In this document: positions 32,893 through 47,400 of the stretch, one piece after another | How the letters are laid out: the number at the start of each line of letters is the position of its first letter | Position numbering within the stretch: the stretch's first letter is position 1 | Made by a program: the position numbers and the translations under genes | Assembly: GCF_963966145.1 (NCBI RefSeq) | Contig: NC_091047.1 | Span: 23,126,001-23,190,000 of the forward strand | DNA: 64,000 nt | Source of the DNA: Tenebrio molitor | Lineage: Eukaryota; Arthropoda; Insecta; Coleoptera; Tenebrionidae | Reading direction: 5' to 3' | The notes under the pieces: generated by a model | The model's input: the letters and a program-made list of their open reading frames with translations, nothing else | What the model was told of the DNA's origin: nothing | Database searches by the model: none

Positions 32893-33660
32893 GACGACGA
32901 TTCGGATTCGGCCGCTCATTGCTTTGCCCCGCCCGATTAATGATGAAACAAATCGTTTCCAATTCATAGTTATTAATGATGAATTTAGCTTTTAATTGTA
33001 TTTTATAATAGAGCGTATCAGCGTCATAAATTATTATCCCTATGTATTTATTTCGGTCTCCGGTTTATTGGGGACGTTTACTTTATGACTTTTATGTGAA
33101 AATAAATAAATGACTTGTGCGATATTTTTTTACATTTGTTAATTATAAAACATCCACAGTTTCAGATGATGTTTTTCTTCTTGTTTTCATGTTGGTGTTC
33201 GTGCGTAGCGTGCAATTTAAGTGCAATTCTGTATTTGACCGACTGTGGATGATGCACTTCAGCCTCTTTCTTTGTTCTGGCCAGTGGATGTCACAAAAAC
33301 GCTTATGTACTTTAACCTGTTTGTAAACTATTAATTAATTTAATCTCAAGTCTGTATTATATATATAATTTTTTATAAGGAATTAGTTTTGATTTTTTTT
33401 TAATTATATATTTATGTGTATGGTATAGTAAGACCTGTTTTTCGAGGCGGGTTGGTGAGCAGTGAAGCTGTAAGAATTTAGAAGTCAATTTAAACGTTTC
33501 TCGGTTTTTATAAATGGACAAGGATTTCATACAGTTAAAATGTAAATACAGCTTTAGAGTTAAAAGGAATTTTCGTACTGAATCACATGCTCTGTACCTA
33601 GTTCTGCCTGTGCATTGTGCAGTAGATTAGATAATTCTGATAGATTAATTGACGTATGAT

Positions 33661-33770
33661 GCGCAGTCGTTTCGACTGACCTCCTCGGGTCTCTCCGATC
33701 TTCTGGAAAACTTGTAAGACGGTACGTTAAGGATCGCCTAGTCGAACGGGGGACCGGCGAGACGCCCGAG
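33661..33770 (+). promoter_or_regulatory. GC-rich potential hairpins in lig 3' UTR
   Basis: CAGTCG-TTT-CGACTG at 33664-33678 is a perfect 6-bp stem. CTCGGG+TCTC at 33684-33693 can pair with GAGA+CCCGAG within 33759-33770, and an inner CGATC/GATCG pair fits between. This block is much GC-richer than the AT-rich 3' UTR around it. Structure is inferred by eye only. Confidence 0.4.
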
Positions 33771-34021
33771 TTTTAACCTACAATGTTTAGGTAGATTTAT
33801 TAACTAAATTATCTTGTGTATCTATATGCTATTTGTATAAAATAATCACTTATAATTATGTAGACACTGTATATGTGTAGTTTTGTTTTTGTATTTGCTA
33901 ATTAATTACGATATGGAAAATACACATGGATAAACCTTGACACACCTACCGTGTATCGTTTATTATTATATTTTGTATTTACATTTTGTAGATTCATAAA
34001 AGAGGTATGAATGTTCAAAGG

Positions 34022-34027
34022 AATAAA
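34022..34027 (+). terminator. AATAAA, candidate lig polyadenylation signal
   Basis: AATAAA lies about 1.1 kb after the lig stop. An earlier AATAAA cluster near 33100 could give a shorter UTR. Confidence 0.45.
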
Positions 34028-34280
34028 CCACTACTAAGGAGGCCTGTTCAGGACAATTTGATTTTTATTATTTAGTTTATTAATATTGCAATGGTTGTTG
34101 ACCCGTTTTCCGAGGTAATTTTAAATAAGTTGAAATTCGCCTTCCGCTCGTGAAGCTTCGCCGAATTTTGAGCTTTTTGATCCTTTTTCCAACAATATTT
34201 TGAAGTCTCGTTTTAATCAAGATGACCGTGATTTTACTAACATAACGCTCTTCTTTCATAGATTGTTGGTACACCTGTGC

Positions 34281-34308
34281 TAAAGTCACTAGATATCTAG
34301 TGACTTTA
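34281..34308. repeat. 28-bp perfect palindrome between lig and puf
   Basis: TAAAGTCACTAGATATCTAG continuing to TGACTTTA reads identically on both strands with no spacer. Confidence 0.8.
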
Positions 34309-34597
34309 ATCTGTGCAAGGTTGGTAAAACTGAGATGCGTTTAGGAGGTTGCCTCGTCCCCATTTAAAACAATCGTTTGAATTTTTCCCCCCGCAAAAGT
34401 TACTCCTGACGTCATAACAGAGTCTGTCGATCACGCATTAGGTATTCCGGGTGTTCCCTTTCCCTCGCTAGAATAAACTCCACGGAGCTTCTCAATCTTG
34501 GGTTCTATTCGATCTGTTGAACACTCAAAATTTTTGGATTGATTTTATGTTTCGATTTACTTTTCCCCCACGCCCCCAAATTTTCAGCGAGGCGTTA

Positions 34598-34920
34598 GCT
34601 GCTTTCCAAGAGGGAGTAATTTACTCCGAACAGTTCTACGCCGAACTGTTCATTGGTTTGTGCCGCTTGGAACGCTGAATTTACTCCTGCACTGTACACT
34701 GTCATTAGTGTCATCTGAGTCCGATTCCCGCCGTATATTTGACATTTCTTAACATCCCCACCACAAAAAAACTCCGAGTACCAAAATTTAGGTAGGTACT
34801 TCAGGGGGCAGGGGAAGGGTATAACGGAGTAGTTCTGGAGTAGTTCCACAAATTACATGGAACACTTGTTGTACTCCTGGAGTAGTTCGGAACTACTCGC
34901 GTAGATACCTGGAAAGCAGC
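34598..34920. mobile_element. TA-flanked MITE, GCTGCTTTCC ends
   Basis: 323 bp unit starting GCTGCTTTCCAAGAGG and ending CCTGGAAAGCAGC, with TA on each side. Subterminal GGAGTA/TACTCC and GTTCGGAACTACTC repeats occur within. It lies between the 3' ends of lig and puf. Confidence 0.7.
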
Positions 34921-35061
34921 TATTATAGGAGCGCGGAGTTCAAGTGACGACATACGATTTCGAACTCATGGATAACACGAAATCTCTCTCGTCTCGTTTC
35001 CGTCTTTGTCGCAGTGTAGGTAAATTAAAACGTTATGTACGGCAACATATAAAAGAGATAT

Positions 35062-35067
35062 TTTATT
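35062..35067 (-). terminator. AATAAA on minus strand, candidate puf polyadenylation signal
   Basis: TTTATT on the plus strand lies about 350 bp past the puf stop at 35417. Confidence 0.4.
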
Positions 35068-35416
35068 TAACAGTCTTGTAATGAAAAAGTTTACAGTGAA
35101 AATTTAAAAAGCATGAAATAATACAATGAAAGTTGTTTACAAGCATGTTAACGAGGTTATATTAGGTACATGCTTAAATTAGTAGAATTAATTAATCGAT
35201 TAAATTAAACTTAAGGCGAAAACCCTGCTAATTTCCAACCACAGCGCACGGTCGCTCGATTAAAGCTACAAAATATACAAAAAGAGAAAGTAGAACCATC
35301 CAGTTATTGCAAATGCATATCTACAAATGAAAAATTAAAAACACATTCATTTTGAGAAGCAGCTTGTATGTGTGTAAAGAACACTTAGAGTTTGGTCATT
35401 ACAAAATAAAAAATAA

Positions 35417-38400
35417 TTAAGCCTTTTTATCAACAATGGCGAGTAGTTCGTTCAATATCGAATCCAACAACTTTAGATCTTCCAAGGGACCTTTAACTTT
35501 CTCGTCGGCACTGTCGTCACTGCAGGACGTGTGTTGCGTCTCTGAATCACTGTCACTTTTCAAACTTTTACTCGTTTTATCACTAACGTCTTTCGAAGTG
35601 CTCGGTTTGTCGTCGGTTGCGGTTTCGGTGCTTTCGTCGGCTGCTTCATCTTTTACTTCTGCAACAGAAAGAATCGTGTCAGTCGCGCACGGTCCCACCC
35701 ACCTGATGAAAATCAGGCGACCGCACTACAAACCTTTCTTCGGATCGATCTTGGCGATTTCCGCGTGAACTTTGTTCTGCAACTGTTTCAGAGTGTTCCG
35801 GAGGAGCGGAGGAGGCACAGCTTCGGGGCTGTTGTAAACCAGCACTAGGGCTCTCAAGTCGCCGGAAAGTCGTTTCGCCACTTTCGTCATTTCCAACGAG
35901 CCGACTTGCTCGCTCAGAGCTACTACGGTCGTGTCGATCATCGTCAGGGTCTGTTCGGAGAGAACGTGGGCAGAAACTTTCGGGAAAAATGCCACCAAAA
36001 ATTCATAAATCACATTCACGGTCAGTGCAGATCTTTCGTCCAGCAACACAGCGTCTATATAATCCACAAAATAATTACAGCTGGTCAACATCGATATATA
36101 CTTCCGATCTATGTGCTGCAATCATCAATAAATAGTACAGTTTAGTTCGGGTGTTCGCTCCAGACGATCGATCGGTGGTGCGCGTTTAAATCGAACGATT
36201 TCTGTTAAAAGTACATCGGAAAATTGCCAAACATCATCTTTACATTTTTATCAATCGCATCTCCTACAGCTGAGCCCCCTACAGTGTGTACACTGAAACC
36301 TCTCATCGCGGACACTCTCCTTTCTCCTATTATGAACACTTGCTTGTGCTAAGAAATGCACAACACATTTTGAAAGTCCACAAAGGAACAAAAAACGTTA
36401 ATTATTGAAATGGAGTGTTTCAGAATGGTGAGCGAGTTTATTTCATTGGTGCTCGTTTACACGACTTTCGACAACGATTTCCTGATGCGTTTTCAGTGGC
36501 AATTGATTTTTATAAAGTGTTGCGTAATAGAGTTGACTTCAATTCAGAGAGCGTTTTGACATGTGATTTTAATTTAAGGTTAATTGTATGAACTAAGTTA
36601 CATCTCCCGTTTGGCTTTTCATAGCCTAACAGTTGCACTCTCCTATGATCGGAAAATGACTTGCCGAACGTCCTGTATGGTAAGATTAAAATAGGTATAA
36701 ATAACATAAAATAGAAAATTTGCCTTGCGGCAAACTTCACTTCAGTGAGACCTAATCTCATGTCGTTTGTACTGTATAATAAAAAATTACATCAAAGTTA
36801 GCTATGAAAAATAAAAGTCGATGTCTTGGCTAAATTTTTCTTTGAAATGTCATCGCTGTCATTTTGTATTTTATTAATCATTAAACGGTAGTATTGTGTG
36901 TTTTAGAACATGGTTTTCACTTTAAACCATAAAAACATTATCCTTGAGTCCTATTTTGTGATGTAACAGGTATTTACGTAAAAACTGGACGAATTACGCG
37001 AGACGCTGCATCAGGACACATGGAATTTACGGTGGAAGTGGATCTTTTTGTGTTTCACCAGAAAATACGTTTTTGAAAATGCTTTGTAAATAGAGAAATT
37101 TTGTGGTAAAACAATGTTTCTCCGTGACGTGCAAATTAATGATTTCATGTGAATCCTTCAGCGCAAGAGGTTGCGAAAAATTTGGATTGAAAAATCTAGT
37201 AAATGTTGCTGGTTTTTCGATTTTAGTTATTTATGAAGCTTTTGTCACAGGAGACACTTCTGTTAGTGCGAAGATAAGAGCAACAATTGCCGATCACACC
37301 GATAGTGGTAGAGTATTTGGTAAAGATAATTTGGAAACTACAGAAGAAATTGAAGTTGCAAATTACGTTAAGACTGCGTTTTTTCTTTTTCTTAAAAAAA
37401 GGCCCAAAGGAAATAAAAAAATATGTTATTTTGTTGTAGTTGTAATAACACTGATAATGATAAACTATTTGTTGTTGTCTAGGTCCGCATGCAGAGGTTT
37501 CACCGTACTCATAAAAGGGGTTAAAACGCTCGACTTTATGGGGCATCTGTACCTTGTAAAATAATGTTTTAATTTTTTTCATTATTCGGGATTAACAGAA
37601 CTTTTCGCAATTTTTCTAAATCAAAACGAAAAAAAGTGAAAACATTCCAACGCAACGATTTGCGAAGTCAGAACCAAGAAACGCTTTACGCTAGTATCGT
37701 TTTCGTGGAAATATTTTGATTGCCCTTCGAATTCTCGCTCGACCACCTAACAAGATACTTACTTGAGCTTTGAGAATGTCCAGCCACAATTTCGGGAAAT
37801 AAGTGGAATGTAAAGGTACAGCCTCGAATCCGACCACTGCACTCAAATTTACTAGATCCTCCGATACCGTATCATTATTGACGGCCAGTCTGAACAACAT
37901 ATCGATGAAATCGTGATAAGGCGTGTAGAACTTGTCCAGAGCTTCGTCGTATTCCGGATCGATACCTCTGTTACACTCGAGTTGATTGTGAGGTACGGTC
38001 ATCTGCACCATAGGTCTGAGAGGTCGAGCGCCGCCTTTTCCCGCCACCACCGGCAAAGAATGCCCTCGCCTGGGAAAGTAAGGACCCAGGGGAACGGCAT
38101 CGTGACTGTCTTGAAAGGCCGAATGACAATGCGACAACAGAGGAACTAAAATTTGCATCACTTCGGGGGCCATGATCAACACGAATTCTTTCAAAACATC
38201 TTCAAATACAATTAACGTCAGTAAAAAAAAATCATCTGGCAAATTGACGCACCTATACACAACGACCTCATTTCCGGTGGATTGTAAGTGTTCAACAGTG
38301 TCGCCAACTTCCTGAGAACTTCCAACCAATCTTTGGTGGCCAACAGAATACCTCTGGCATCTTTGTTGTCTCTGTACGTTCGGACGCACCTAACCAAGTC

Positions 38401-41400
38401 TTGCATGATGGTCAGGATGTCCATTAGGTCGCCGGACACGTGACAGGCCGTCGCTTCGTGAAGCATGATGTGCAGATTTTGGAAACACTAGACAAATTCG
38501 CGTTGGTGCAATTAAAACATCGTCGTCATCCACTTACTTCGAAAACGATTTGTAGACCGCCATTATAAACTACGTAAAGTTTGTCGTCGTTCGATTCTAA
38601 TAATACTCTAAATGCTGATATTAAAGTCCCCCAACTAGTTCTCCCATCTAAACACTGTAAGTATGTCATCAGTGTCGTGCGTCGGAAACTGCAGATTTCT
38701 CTCTGCTCCGCTTCCGTGGCCTCTGGATGTTTCATCACCATAAGCTGCATCAGTTTGAACAGTTCTTCTACTGCCTAAAACACGAAAACCAAATGACAAT
38801 CAAACATTATGCGTCAGTTTTGTATTCGAATTCTATCGGATGCTTCAATAAAAACTTCATTAAGAGTGTCTTGGCACAAATTATGTTTTTCCCGTATGTT
38901 GCAGCTTATGACATCTTGTAGCTGTCACCTGTCAAATTTAACTTCCAATTTGTGATTAAATGTGTTTATTTTTCATTTTGTGTTCTATTTTATTTAAGAA
39001 TATTCCTGATATCTAATTTTACAGAATAGTTCGTTCAATTGAACAATAGTATATTTCAAACCAAGGTAAGAAAGTGGTTTCTTGCAGACCGCAGGCAAAG
39101 ATTATAAACCGAGTCGTAGACGAGGTTTGTAAGTGCCTAAGGTCTGCAAGGACACTTTCTTAACAAGGTTTGAATACAATTTTTTTCCCTACCGGCACAA
39201 CTTTGTTGAAAAAAGTAAAAAAAGATGGTTATATTCGTGATTAAAACGAAAATTTTGAGAATTGAATAGTAGGCTGTGTTATTTGTTTAATTAACTTGTC
39301 ATCGCATTTGAAGATTTGAGGTTTGTTCGAAAATTTGATATAAACAGGGTAAAGTAATCTACCTACCTAGCTTATCTGTTTATTTTCCAGATTATATGAT
39401 TGACCTACCAACTTACTTCATTGAATTGGCTTTCATTTATCAATAACTTATTTCACTTTTGACACTTGTATTTTGGTACAGTTTTACCATAAACATTTCA
39501 TGATTAACTTTCTTACCTTAGCGAGAAAGTTGAATTTTCTCACCTCAAATGAGGTATCCACAGCCTACATTTCTAACCGGTAGGGAGAAAAAGTATTTAT
39601 CAGAAAGTTTTTAAATACCCCATATCACATTTTTTTTTGTATCTGCTTAACGATAAAAGTAATCAAGAAACGGGGCGTTCTTTTCGTGCAGCTTTTTATT
39701 ACGTTTTATTAAAATTTTCAACTGACACGTTGTGCGCTTGATTTCCCGTTCAAACTATGTGGGTCACCATGACCCAAATAGCAGAACATTTATAGTGTTT
39801 ATTAGAAAACAAAAAGAAGATGTTTTGTTATAATAAAATTTAACCACTGTTAAATGAAAATTAAGGATTGATTTGTCATAAAATATCGTGCAGCTTTCGA
39901 GTTCATCATGGGTAATCGGTGACCCACGATGCACCCAGTTCGATCAAACGAGTTGGAAAATTTCTCACCTGCGGATACTGTGTGGGATGCGGGGTGATAT
40001 TCTTAAACGCCCATTGTAAATTCTGATGCTGGGCCAGATGTCGAGTAAAAATCCTCGACTGCTGACACATCATCCTCAACAAGCCGTAGTAGGCCGGCAA
40101 CATGGCACGATTATACAAAACAATTTCTTGATCGTCGTGATCGGCACTGCAAATCACAATGTAAGTACCTCGTATCGATGTTGATTTTTACACACTCACA
40201 GAATATAATTAAACGCGATATTCTTAGTAACGTGAGCATTCTGCAACATTAACTGAACATTCTCGGGACAATCTAGACAGACGTGATTCCAAAACGCCAA
40301 CAACGCTTGCTTATTATGATACGCCGGTATGGATGGTTCCGACAGTTTCGGATGAAACAAATGCCACAGTTGCAAGAAATACTGACCGAACTGCAAACAA
40401 TCAAATCAACTTCACCTGTTCACGTCTTAATTCAAAATTACCATCAATTTTTCTGTTCTAGATATGCAACAATACATGAGGAGGGCGAAATACGTTGTCA
40501 GTTTCATGGTACCGTGCTGTTGCATGTCTGTGTAATGTTTGGCGGACGAAAGCAGCCTCAACAATCCCGTGTACACTTGATGGAGGACGGCTTGTGCTTC
40601 GTTCGTCAACTGAGCCTCCCTCTGCATGCGGTGGGTGGCCCTGAAGCCCTGCCTGAAGGGTGCGCTGGGCACCAAGGACACCAACAAATATCCCGCAGCT
40701 AAAACGGATAACATTTTTTGAATTTAATTTTTGGAACGTTTCCGTCGCGATGACAAGCTGAACGGATAAACGCGAACGCTTGGCTCACCATTTCTGACAC
40801 GTTGGTTGCTGTGAGCGATCAGAAAGTGCTCCAGCCAAGAGTCCATCGAACTCAACACCCACTGATGGACCAACCGATTGCGCGTGACTTGCAAAGCGAG
40901 CCAATCGAGTGCCGAATACGGACAACACTCCGCTGCCTCCCATACCTTCTGCAATACCAACTGAGTGAAACACGGCTGCGAGGACGAACCACCTGATCCT
41001 TGCGCCGTACTCTCAGTAAGTAGAGTGAGGATTTTGAAAAAGGGTTGGGACGTCTGCAACGACACTCGTTATCCGACGCTACTAACGTTTGTCGCCGATA
41101 CTCACATCGGAATGTCTCGAGATCGCTTGTGAGATCATGCAAATTATCGATTGGGCCAGTTGGTTGTTGCCGCGACACAAAGAATGGATCAAATTTCGCG
41201 TCTGCTGCAAGTTGATGTTGTCCTTGATTTGCTGGTACAAAAACGGAAATCCCTGGAACTTACGAAGTTACGAAAAAAAAATAGATATACATCTTGTGTG
41301 CCACTAACTTTTCCCTCAGCAACTGCGCTGTAGTCTTTTTCGCTCAGTTGCAACTTCATGTTTGAATCTCTGCTTTTCTCGACTAACGAAGCTACCAAAG

Positions 41401-44400
41401 TTATCATCTTGTCAAGAGAGGCCGGTTTGTATTTGTCGTTAGGCAAAGCGACAACTTCCTCTTCTTCTTCGCCCTCGCTGACGTCCACCTAGACGACAAT
41501 TTCACTTTCACGCGCAAACACAAGCAAGAAACTTACAAAATCGTTTGCTTTCTGGCCTAGATAAAAATGCACCATGGAATTGATCGCGCCGACGGCCAAC
41601 AGAAACTTAGACTCCTCCTCTCCCATTTTGCTAAACTCATACAAGAAACCAAAATATTCCGTTAAATGTTTTAAGTGCGCTTTCGCCCCGTGCTCCATCT
41701 GCAACACGCCATTTTAGTATTTCGCTCCCTTACCACCACGATAAAAACTCACAAGAGACAGCAACGTTTTGATAAATTTCGTTACGCACGAGGCGTTTCC
41801 GATTTTCGAAGGTTCGACTGCTTTCTTGTTGTCGTTCAACGAAGATGGAATGTCCCGATCAACTTCTAAATATAAACTAGAATGTGACTGTTTCAAGCGT
41901 TGTATCACATGTATGCACAGCCTTTGGAACATTTGTCGCACCATTTGATTCGGACATTTTAATAATACTTGAACGGGCCACCAGGTATCGTTGGCCATGT
42001 GCTCTAAGAACCATATGCACGCTTTCTGACAAGCGTTGAACTGTTTCGTTACTAATTCTACCCACTGCACCATGGTCGGCTGGAACAACAATCGTCGTTC
42101 AGTCTGCGGTCCGCGACCACCAACTCACCTTCTCTTTGGCATGAATAAAAGTTTCTATAAAAAATGAAGTCGATAGTTGCGCCGCTTTCTGCGTTATATC
42201 CGGTTCTATCGGTAAAATCGTTTGAGGTATGTATCCGCAAATTTGCCACATAAAACTACAACAAAAAGTCAAATCCTTCGAACTACCCCAACATTATCGA
42301 CTCACTTAAAGTAAGTGTGCTCGAAAATATTCTTATCTTGAATGAAATGCATGTTATCCTGCCAGATCCAGTCCTCCAATTCTTTGCTGAGTTCGAAAGT
42401 GGCCACCGACGAACTGGTTTGATGGTTGCTCATGTTGCTGTCGCCCGATTCGAAAGTCGTCGACGAACTCTCCGAACTGTCGGACGCCATGATCGGACAA
42501 CGTTCGTAGAAAAGCATGTAAGCGCTGTTCGTTTTTTCGAAACTGAAATCCATAAACTTGTCCGTAACGCTGTCGTAGGTTTTGCTCTGCAACATATTCC
42601 AAGTGTACTTATTTTTAATTCGAGGTGTGACCGGATCTGCCAACCGTCATTTCTCCACCAAAGCACTCGGCCGCTATTTGATTAGGGTCGAAGGGTTTCA
42701 CTTCAGCGTCGTTGAAGAGAAACCATTTATCCCTAGAACCTGCGGTTCTGTCTTTGATGAAGCTGTAATAGTGACCACCGTCCGCGGTTCCCGTGTGGAC
42801 GGTGACACCGATCAAGTCGTACTCGTACTGCTCATCCTCGGGATCGTACTGCTTCAGTTTGTCCTCTGCAGAAAATAACATCAATCAAAATTGAGTCGCT
42901 AAATGTCTAGTGACTCGAGACATGTGATAAATGTCAAACACGTTCTAAAAAAAATTAAAACCACTCACTAGAAAGTTAACGCGATTAAAGCGGTTCTGAA
43001 ATTGATAAGGACATAAGAAAAACTTTTAAATAATTTGAGAATAAAATCTTCATGGCTAACAATTACTTGTAAACCGTTGTTCTTTGTCAATAAAATGTTG
43101 ATCGGTCACGCTTGAATTTGATTGATTTACCTTGATAATGCTGAGGCATCAACTGCTTCTCCACATACCCGGCCATGTTCAGTCTTAACGGAAACGAGAA
43201 GTGAGTGTTGACCTTTTCCTTGAGCATAGTCAACATGTTGAACGTGTATCTCATCGTATTGAAGCACAATATGTGCGGCAATTTTTTAAAACAAGCCCTC
43301 TTTTCCGCCCTAACTTTCTTCCCGCATTGCGAACACGTATACATGTTATCACCTTCGAGAGTGTCCTTAACTGTAACTTCGTCTAAAGATTCGTAAAGAT
43401 TTCTCATGTCGGCTACTTGACAGCGAACGGTATAAAATTCTTCTAAAGTACGACTAACGTGATCACAGTCCTGGAAGCGACAAACGTAGGTAAAGAAATT
43501 AACGGAATGTGAAGGGAACGTACTAGAGAAACAACGTTGTTGCTAAGTACACCGCAAAATAACTTCTTCACCACAGTTTTTAATGCAGGGGTCATCTCCT
43601 CGAGCTTGCTAACTAGATCTATGAAAAACTCGGCCATGTCTTTCTGTTCGGCCGTGTTCAGCGGTTGGTGATCCATGGTGTAGACCTTACAAAAACTCCG
43701 AGGGTTGTAAGCCTTTCGCTCGCTCTCCTGCAAGAAATTGTTCCTTTGTTAATATGGTCGGAATGTTATAGATAAAATAGATGTGAATTGGGGACTTGTC
43801 GTTAAGTTGGCACTACCACGAAAAGTAACTAGGCGCGCTTACAAGGTATTGGCATTGATGACAGATTTCTCAGTGAAGTACAGTGCAATCATAAATTTTA
43901 AGCTACCTTGAGTTTGACAATCCACATCTAAAACGTTTTTACAATAGAATTTTACTTAAAGCTCCAATAAGAAAATTCTATAACTATCTATAATAAATTG
44001 TACAAATCTGAATTTCAGCTCTGAAGAAGGTGACAGCATGGCCAGCGAAAGCTCAGCCACCACAAATTTGACGCGGTTAAACCCGAAACCCAACATACCA
44101 ATGGACAAGGGCCGCGAAAGCCTTCGCAAACTCCAAAATAAGACCTACCATTAAGTAGGCAAACATCCTCTGCAACTCCTTCAAGGTGGGTTCGTGCTTG
44201 GAGTGTTCAGTATTGGCCGCGAGAATTGACGCCCTGGCTTGAGGCATCATATAAAGATGTTGCATACACGACGCCATGTAACAAGTGGCTCCTAAGTTGG
44301 TCAAACCGACGTAGCCGCACTCGGAACGTCCATCCTCGTGCGGCCAATAATCCCACGGGTAAGGCGAGTGCGGTCCTGCAACCGCCCCCTTAACTTCGGT

Positions 44401-47400
44401 AAGACAACCACGCGACCGCTTACCTGGTTGATGCTGCTTCAACAGCTTCTCGTGCAAAACGTAATAATTCTGCGGGGCCCCCTTCACCAATTCCACCAAC
44501 AAATCGTAGGCCGCGGTCCTGGACCTGGGCGACTTACACTTTGGGACGTGCCTCAGCTTGGGACTGGGCAAGGCGAACAAGAACTTGAAAACTTCAACCA
44601 GCAACTCCTGCCCTTGCTTGCTGACTTGGAAAGGCGGTCGGTGCTTGATCAGGTTCGTCAAGAGATTGATGATCCCGATGAGGCCGTCGTCGTCGATTGT
44701 CCTGTGCCTTGTCTCGATGTACTCTCGGGACAAGAGCGAACGCGCGATCTTGTTGGTCAGCTCGTTGATGTCGATGACGCAGTTCTGTGGGTCTTCGAGA
44801 CTCTCCTTGACCAAGTCGTCCGGTAAGCTGTCGATCAGACGCGCCACCAGCCAGAAGTAGTCCCGACAGGCCGGTCCGTACGGCTCCTTTCCCTCTTCCG
44901 GGGCGGGGATGGCGTCGAATTTCTGCGCCCTCATGGTCTCGGCCTTGTCCAAGTACAGCAACAACTCCGACAGCATCGGAGCCACCAGACTGCTCTCCAA
45001 CACGTCCCCGCTCGCAGAAACTCCAAGACACAACCTGTATATGGCCGAACACACCTCCCTCCTGACCGCGGGCTCCGGATCCTCCAAAACCTACACGAAA
45101 ATTGTTGGTCCTTCGAGCCGGATTTCGACACGACCACACTCACCAGCCGCTGCAGCCACACCGAGAAGTTCGGCGATTGAAACAGCGCCTGTCTGGCGTC
45201 CTCGCTGCAGTGCAACCACGACACCAGGAACGACATCGCGTAGTGGACCACTTGGGCCCGCCCCCAGAACCCTGTCTTGTACAGGTTCGGGTCCTTCGGT
45301 TGAGACGCCTCTTCTAAAATGCTGGTCAGTTGGGGCATCGTGCTTTTCACGTCGATCATCGCCAGCATGGGCTAAAATCGTCCGATTTATACCCAACGAA
45401 ACGAACCTGCGGTGAAACCTACCTCGTTCAAATTGGGAATCACGATTTTGTCGCTTCGAGACGGCCTCGACTCGGCAGGAAGCGGTTCGACTCCGAGCTG
45501 ACAAATGATTTTGAGCAAGGAAGCGAGACAGTCCTGTTGCCACTCACTTCCGTTGCCGCCGTCTCTTTGAAGGACCCCTAAATATGAAAACGTAATGTGA
45601 CTGGTGGGAAGAAGTTACTCGACACTTATTTATTCACGACGCTCCATCTTTTATCTTTACGTTCGATATTTGTGCACTGACAAAGCACCACTCATATCTT
45701 TTGTTTATTTACCCTAACTACAGTTTGCACCACACACACCTGACATGAATATATCGAACAAATGGCGGAGTCCTCCGTTGTGGATGAAAGTTCGGCTCCA
45801 GGGTTCACGTTCGTTGTCGGATTGTTTGCTCTGGGTGACTTTCGCACTTAGAGATTCAACAATGTACAACGAATACATCAACTTTTGTGCACTGGAAGGA
45901 TCGAGGAGCTCTGTCAAGGGAGTGTCCAATTGTTTGAAGCCTTGCAACAGCGTCGGACTGGTCGGCAGCAGACTCAAAATGTCCCACACCCGCCTGCTGA
46001 GCACTTGGGCTTTTGTGTTGGCGATGTGTCGCTAAAAGAAGTCGGTCATTTTCGATTCACTCAACCGACCGACAACTTACGCCTCCCTTCACTGGAACCT
46101 TCATCGAACTCAAAGTGTGCATCAGCGAGAACAACTGCTCGAAGTAGTTAGGTCTCAAGAGCAGAAGAGTCGGTATCGACTCTCTTGGTGGGGGTGGCTG
46201 CATCGACGGCAAGTCCAAACACTCTCTCTTCTTCATGTTCTTTGACACTCCGATCGAAATGTAAACCATTTGATTATCCTTAAATCCCATTTCCGCCAGA
46301 GTCTTTTCGTCGCAGTCTATGGTGAGCTCTTGGCCTTGAGTGATGAGCCTGATCCAAGTGTCGTTCAGTTTATTCGAATGTCCGCCAGACTCGGAGTCTT
46401 GATTCTTCATCTGAAAAGCAGACGCGGTAGAGTTACTCGACTTGCGACACAAAAACAATTACCTGTGCTGGTCCTTCTGCCCACTTGACTATTTCAGCCC
46501 TGAGATCTGCCACGTAGTCTGAACTCAGCATGTCGAGATAGCAGCGTTCGGTTGAGCTCCCGGACTGTACGATTAGTCTCAACGGAGTGCCGCAACGATC
46601 GGAAGAAGCTGCCGAATGGCTCCCAATTCCGTTACCCTCTAGAGTCCATCTCCTCAAGTGATAAGCGTAGCGTCGCCTGAACGTCTCCAGATGGCTCTTC
46701 ATCAAAAGCAGAGCTCTCTGGATGCACAACAATGGCGCCTCTTCGGCACCTGTCGTGTTCATCGAAACCAAATCTTCCGTAGCTGCTTTGAGGTGAGTCA
46801 TACACTGCCACACAAACTGTCCCTCGTTTTGAAGATTCTGACCCATGTAGTAGCTGTTGATGTACTGTATAGCTGCCATGCTGACGTCGGTGTTGTTCGC
46901 TCTCAACGCGATTTTCCACATGTGATCCATGCCCACGTTGTAGCTCTCACGGACGGATTCGGTGCCCATATTGATCGTGAGCAGATGGTTAAGACTGCAA
47001 AGCTGCTGAAAGAGACTCAGACAGATCATGCTGAACTTCTCGGGTGGCAAACTGGGCAGGTGGTGCATGTAGAGGCGCCTCAAAGCGTCGATTTTGAGGG
47101 CGTGTAGTTCCGTGGTTTTGGTTTGGGAGAGCAACCAACTGAACAATTCGTCGGAGCACTCGAGATCGTGAGCCAGACACTCCCACAGAGTGTCCACTTG
47201 TTCTATGCTGAGCCTGCAAGTACAAACACGTCTCTGCAAGTCTCTACTCGTTCGTTCTACTCACTTGAAAGTATTGGGAGACACTACGGGAGAGAAGACG
47301 GCAGAAAGGAAGTGTAAACGGACTTGCACTTGCATCTGGTGGGTGTAAAGAGGCAAAGATTTCGACGGGTTGGCGGTGTACGTTTTCAAGTTGTTGAAAA

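Noticed and set aside
37103..37564. 153-codon plus-strand open frame in a puf intron
   Set aside because: No recognisable motif, composition like noncoding AT-rich sequence, and it lies in an intron flanked by good puf splice sites.
41189..41307. Continuation of the frame of puf exon 30 into the downstream sequence
   Set aside because: The human protein pattern GKGFPFL and the GTTAGT / TTCCAG sites support splicing to 41252. Reading on gives unrelated residues.
44594..45139. 181-codon minus-strand frame overlapping puf exon 21
   Set aside because: A shadow in another frame of the conserved USP34 coding exon.
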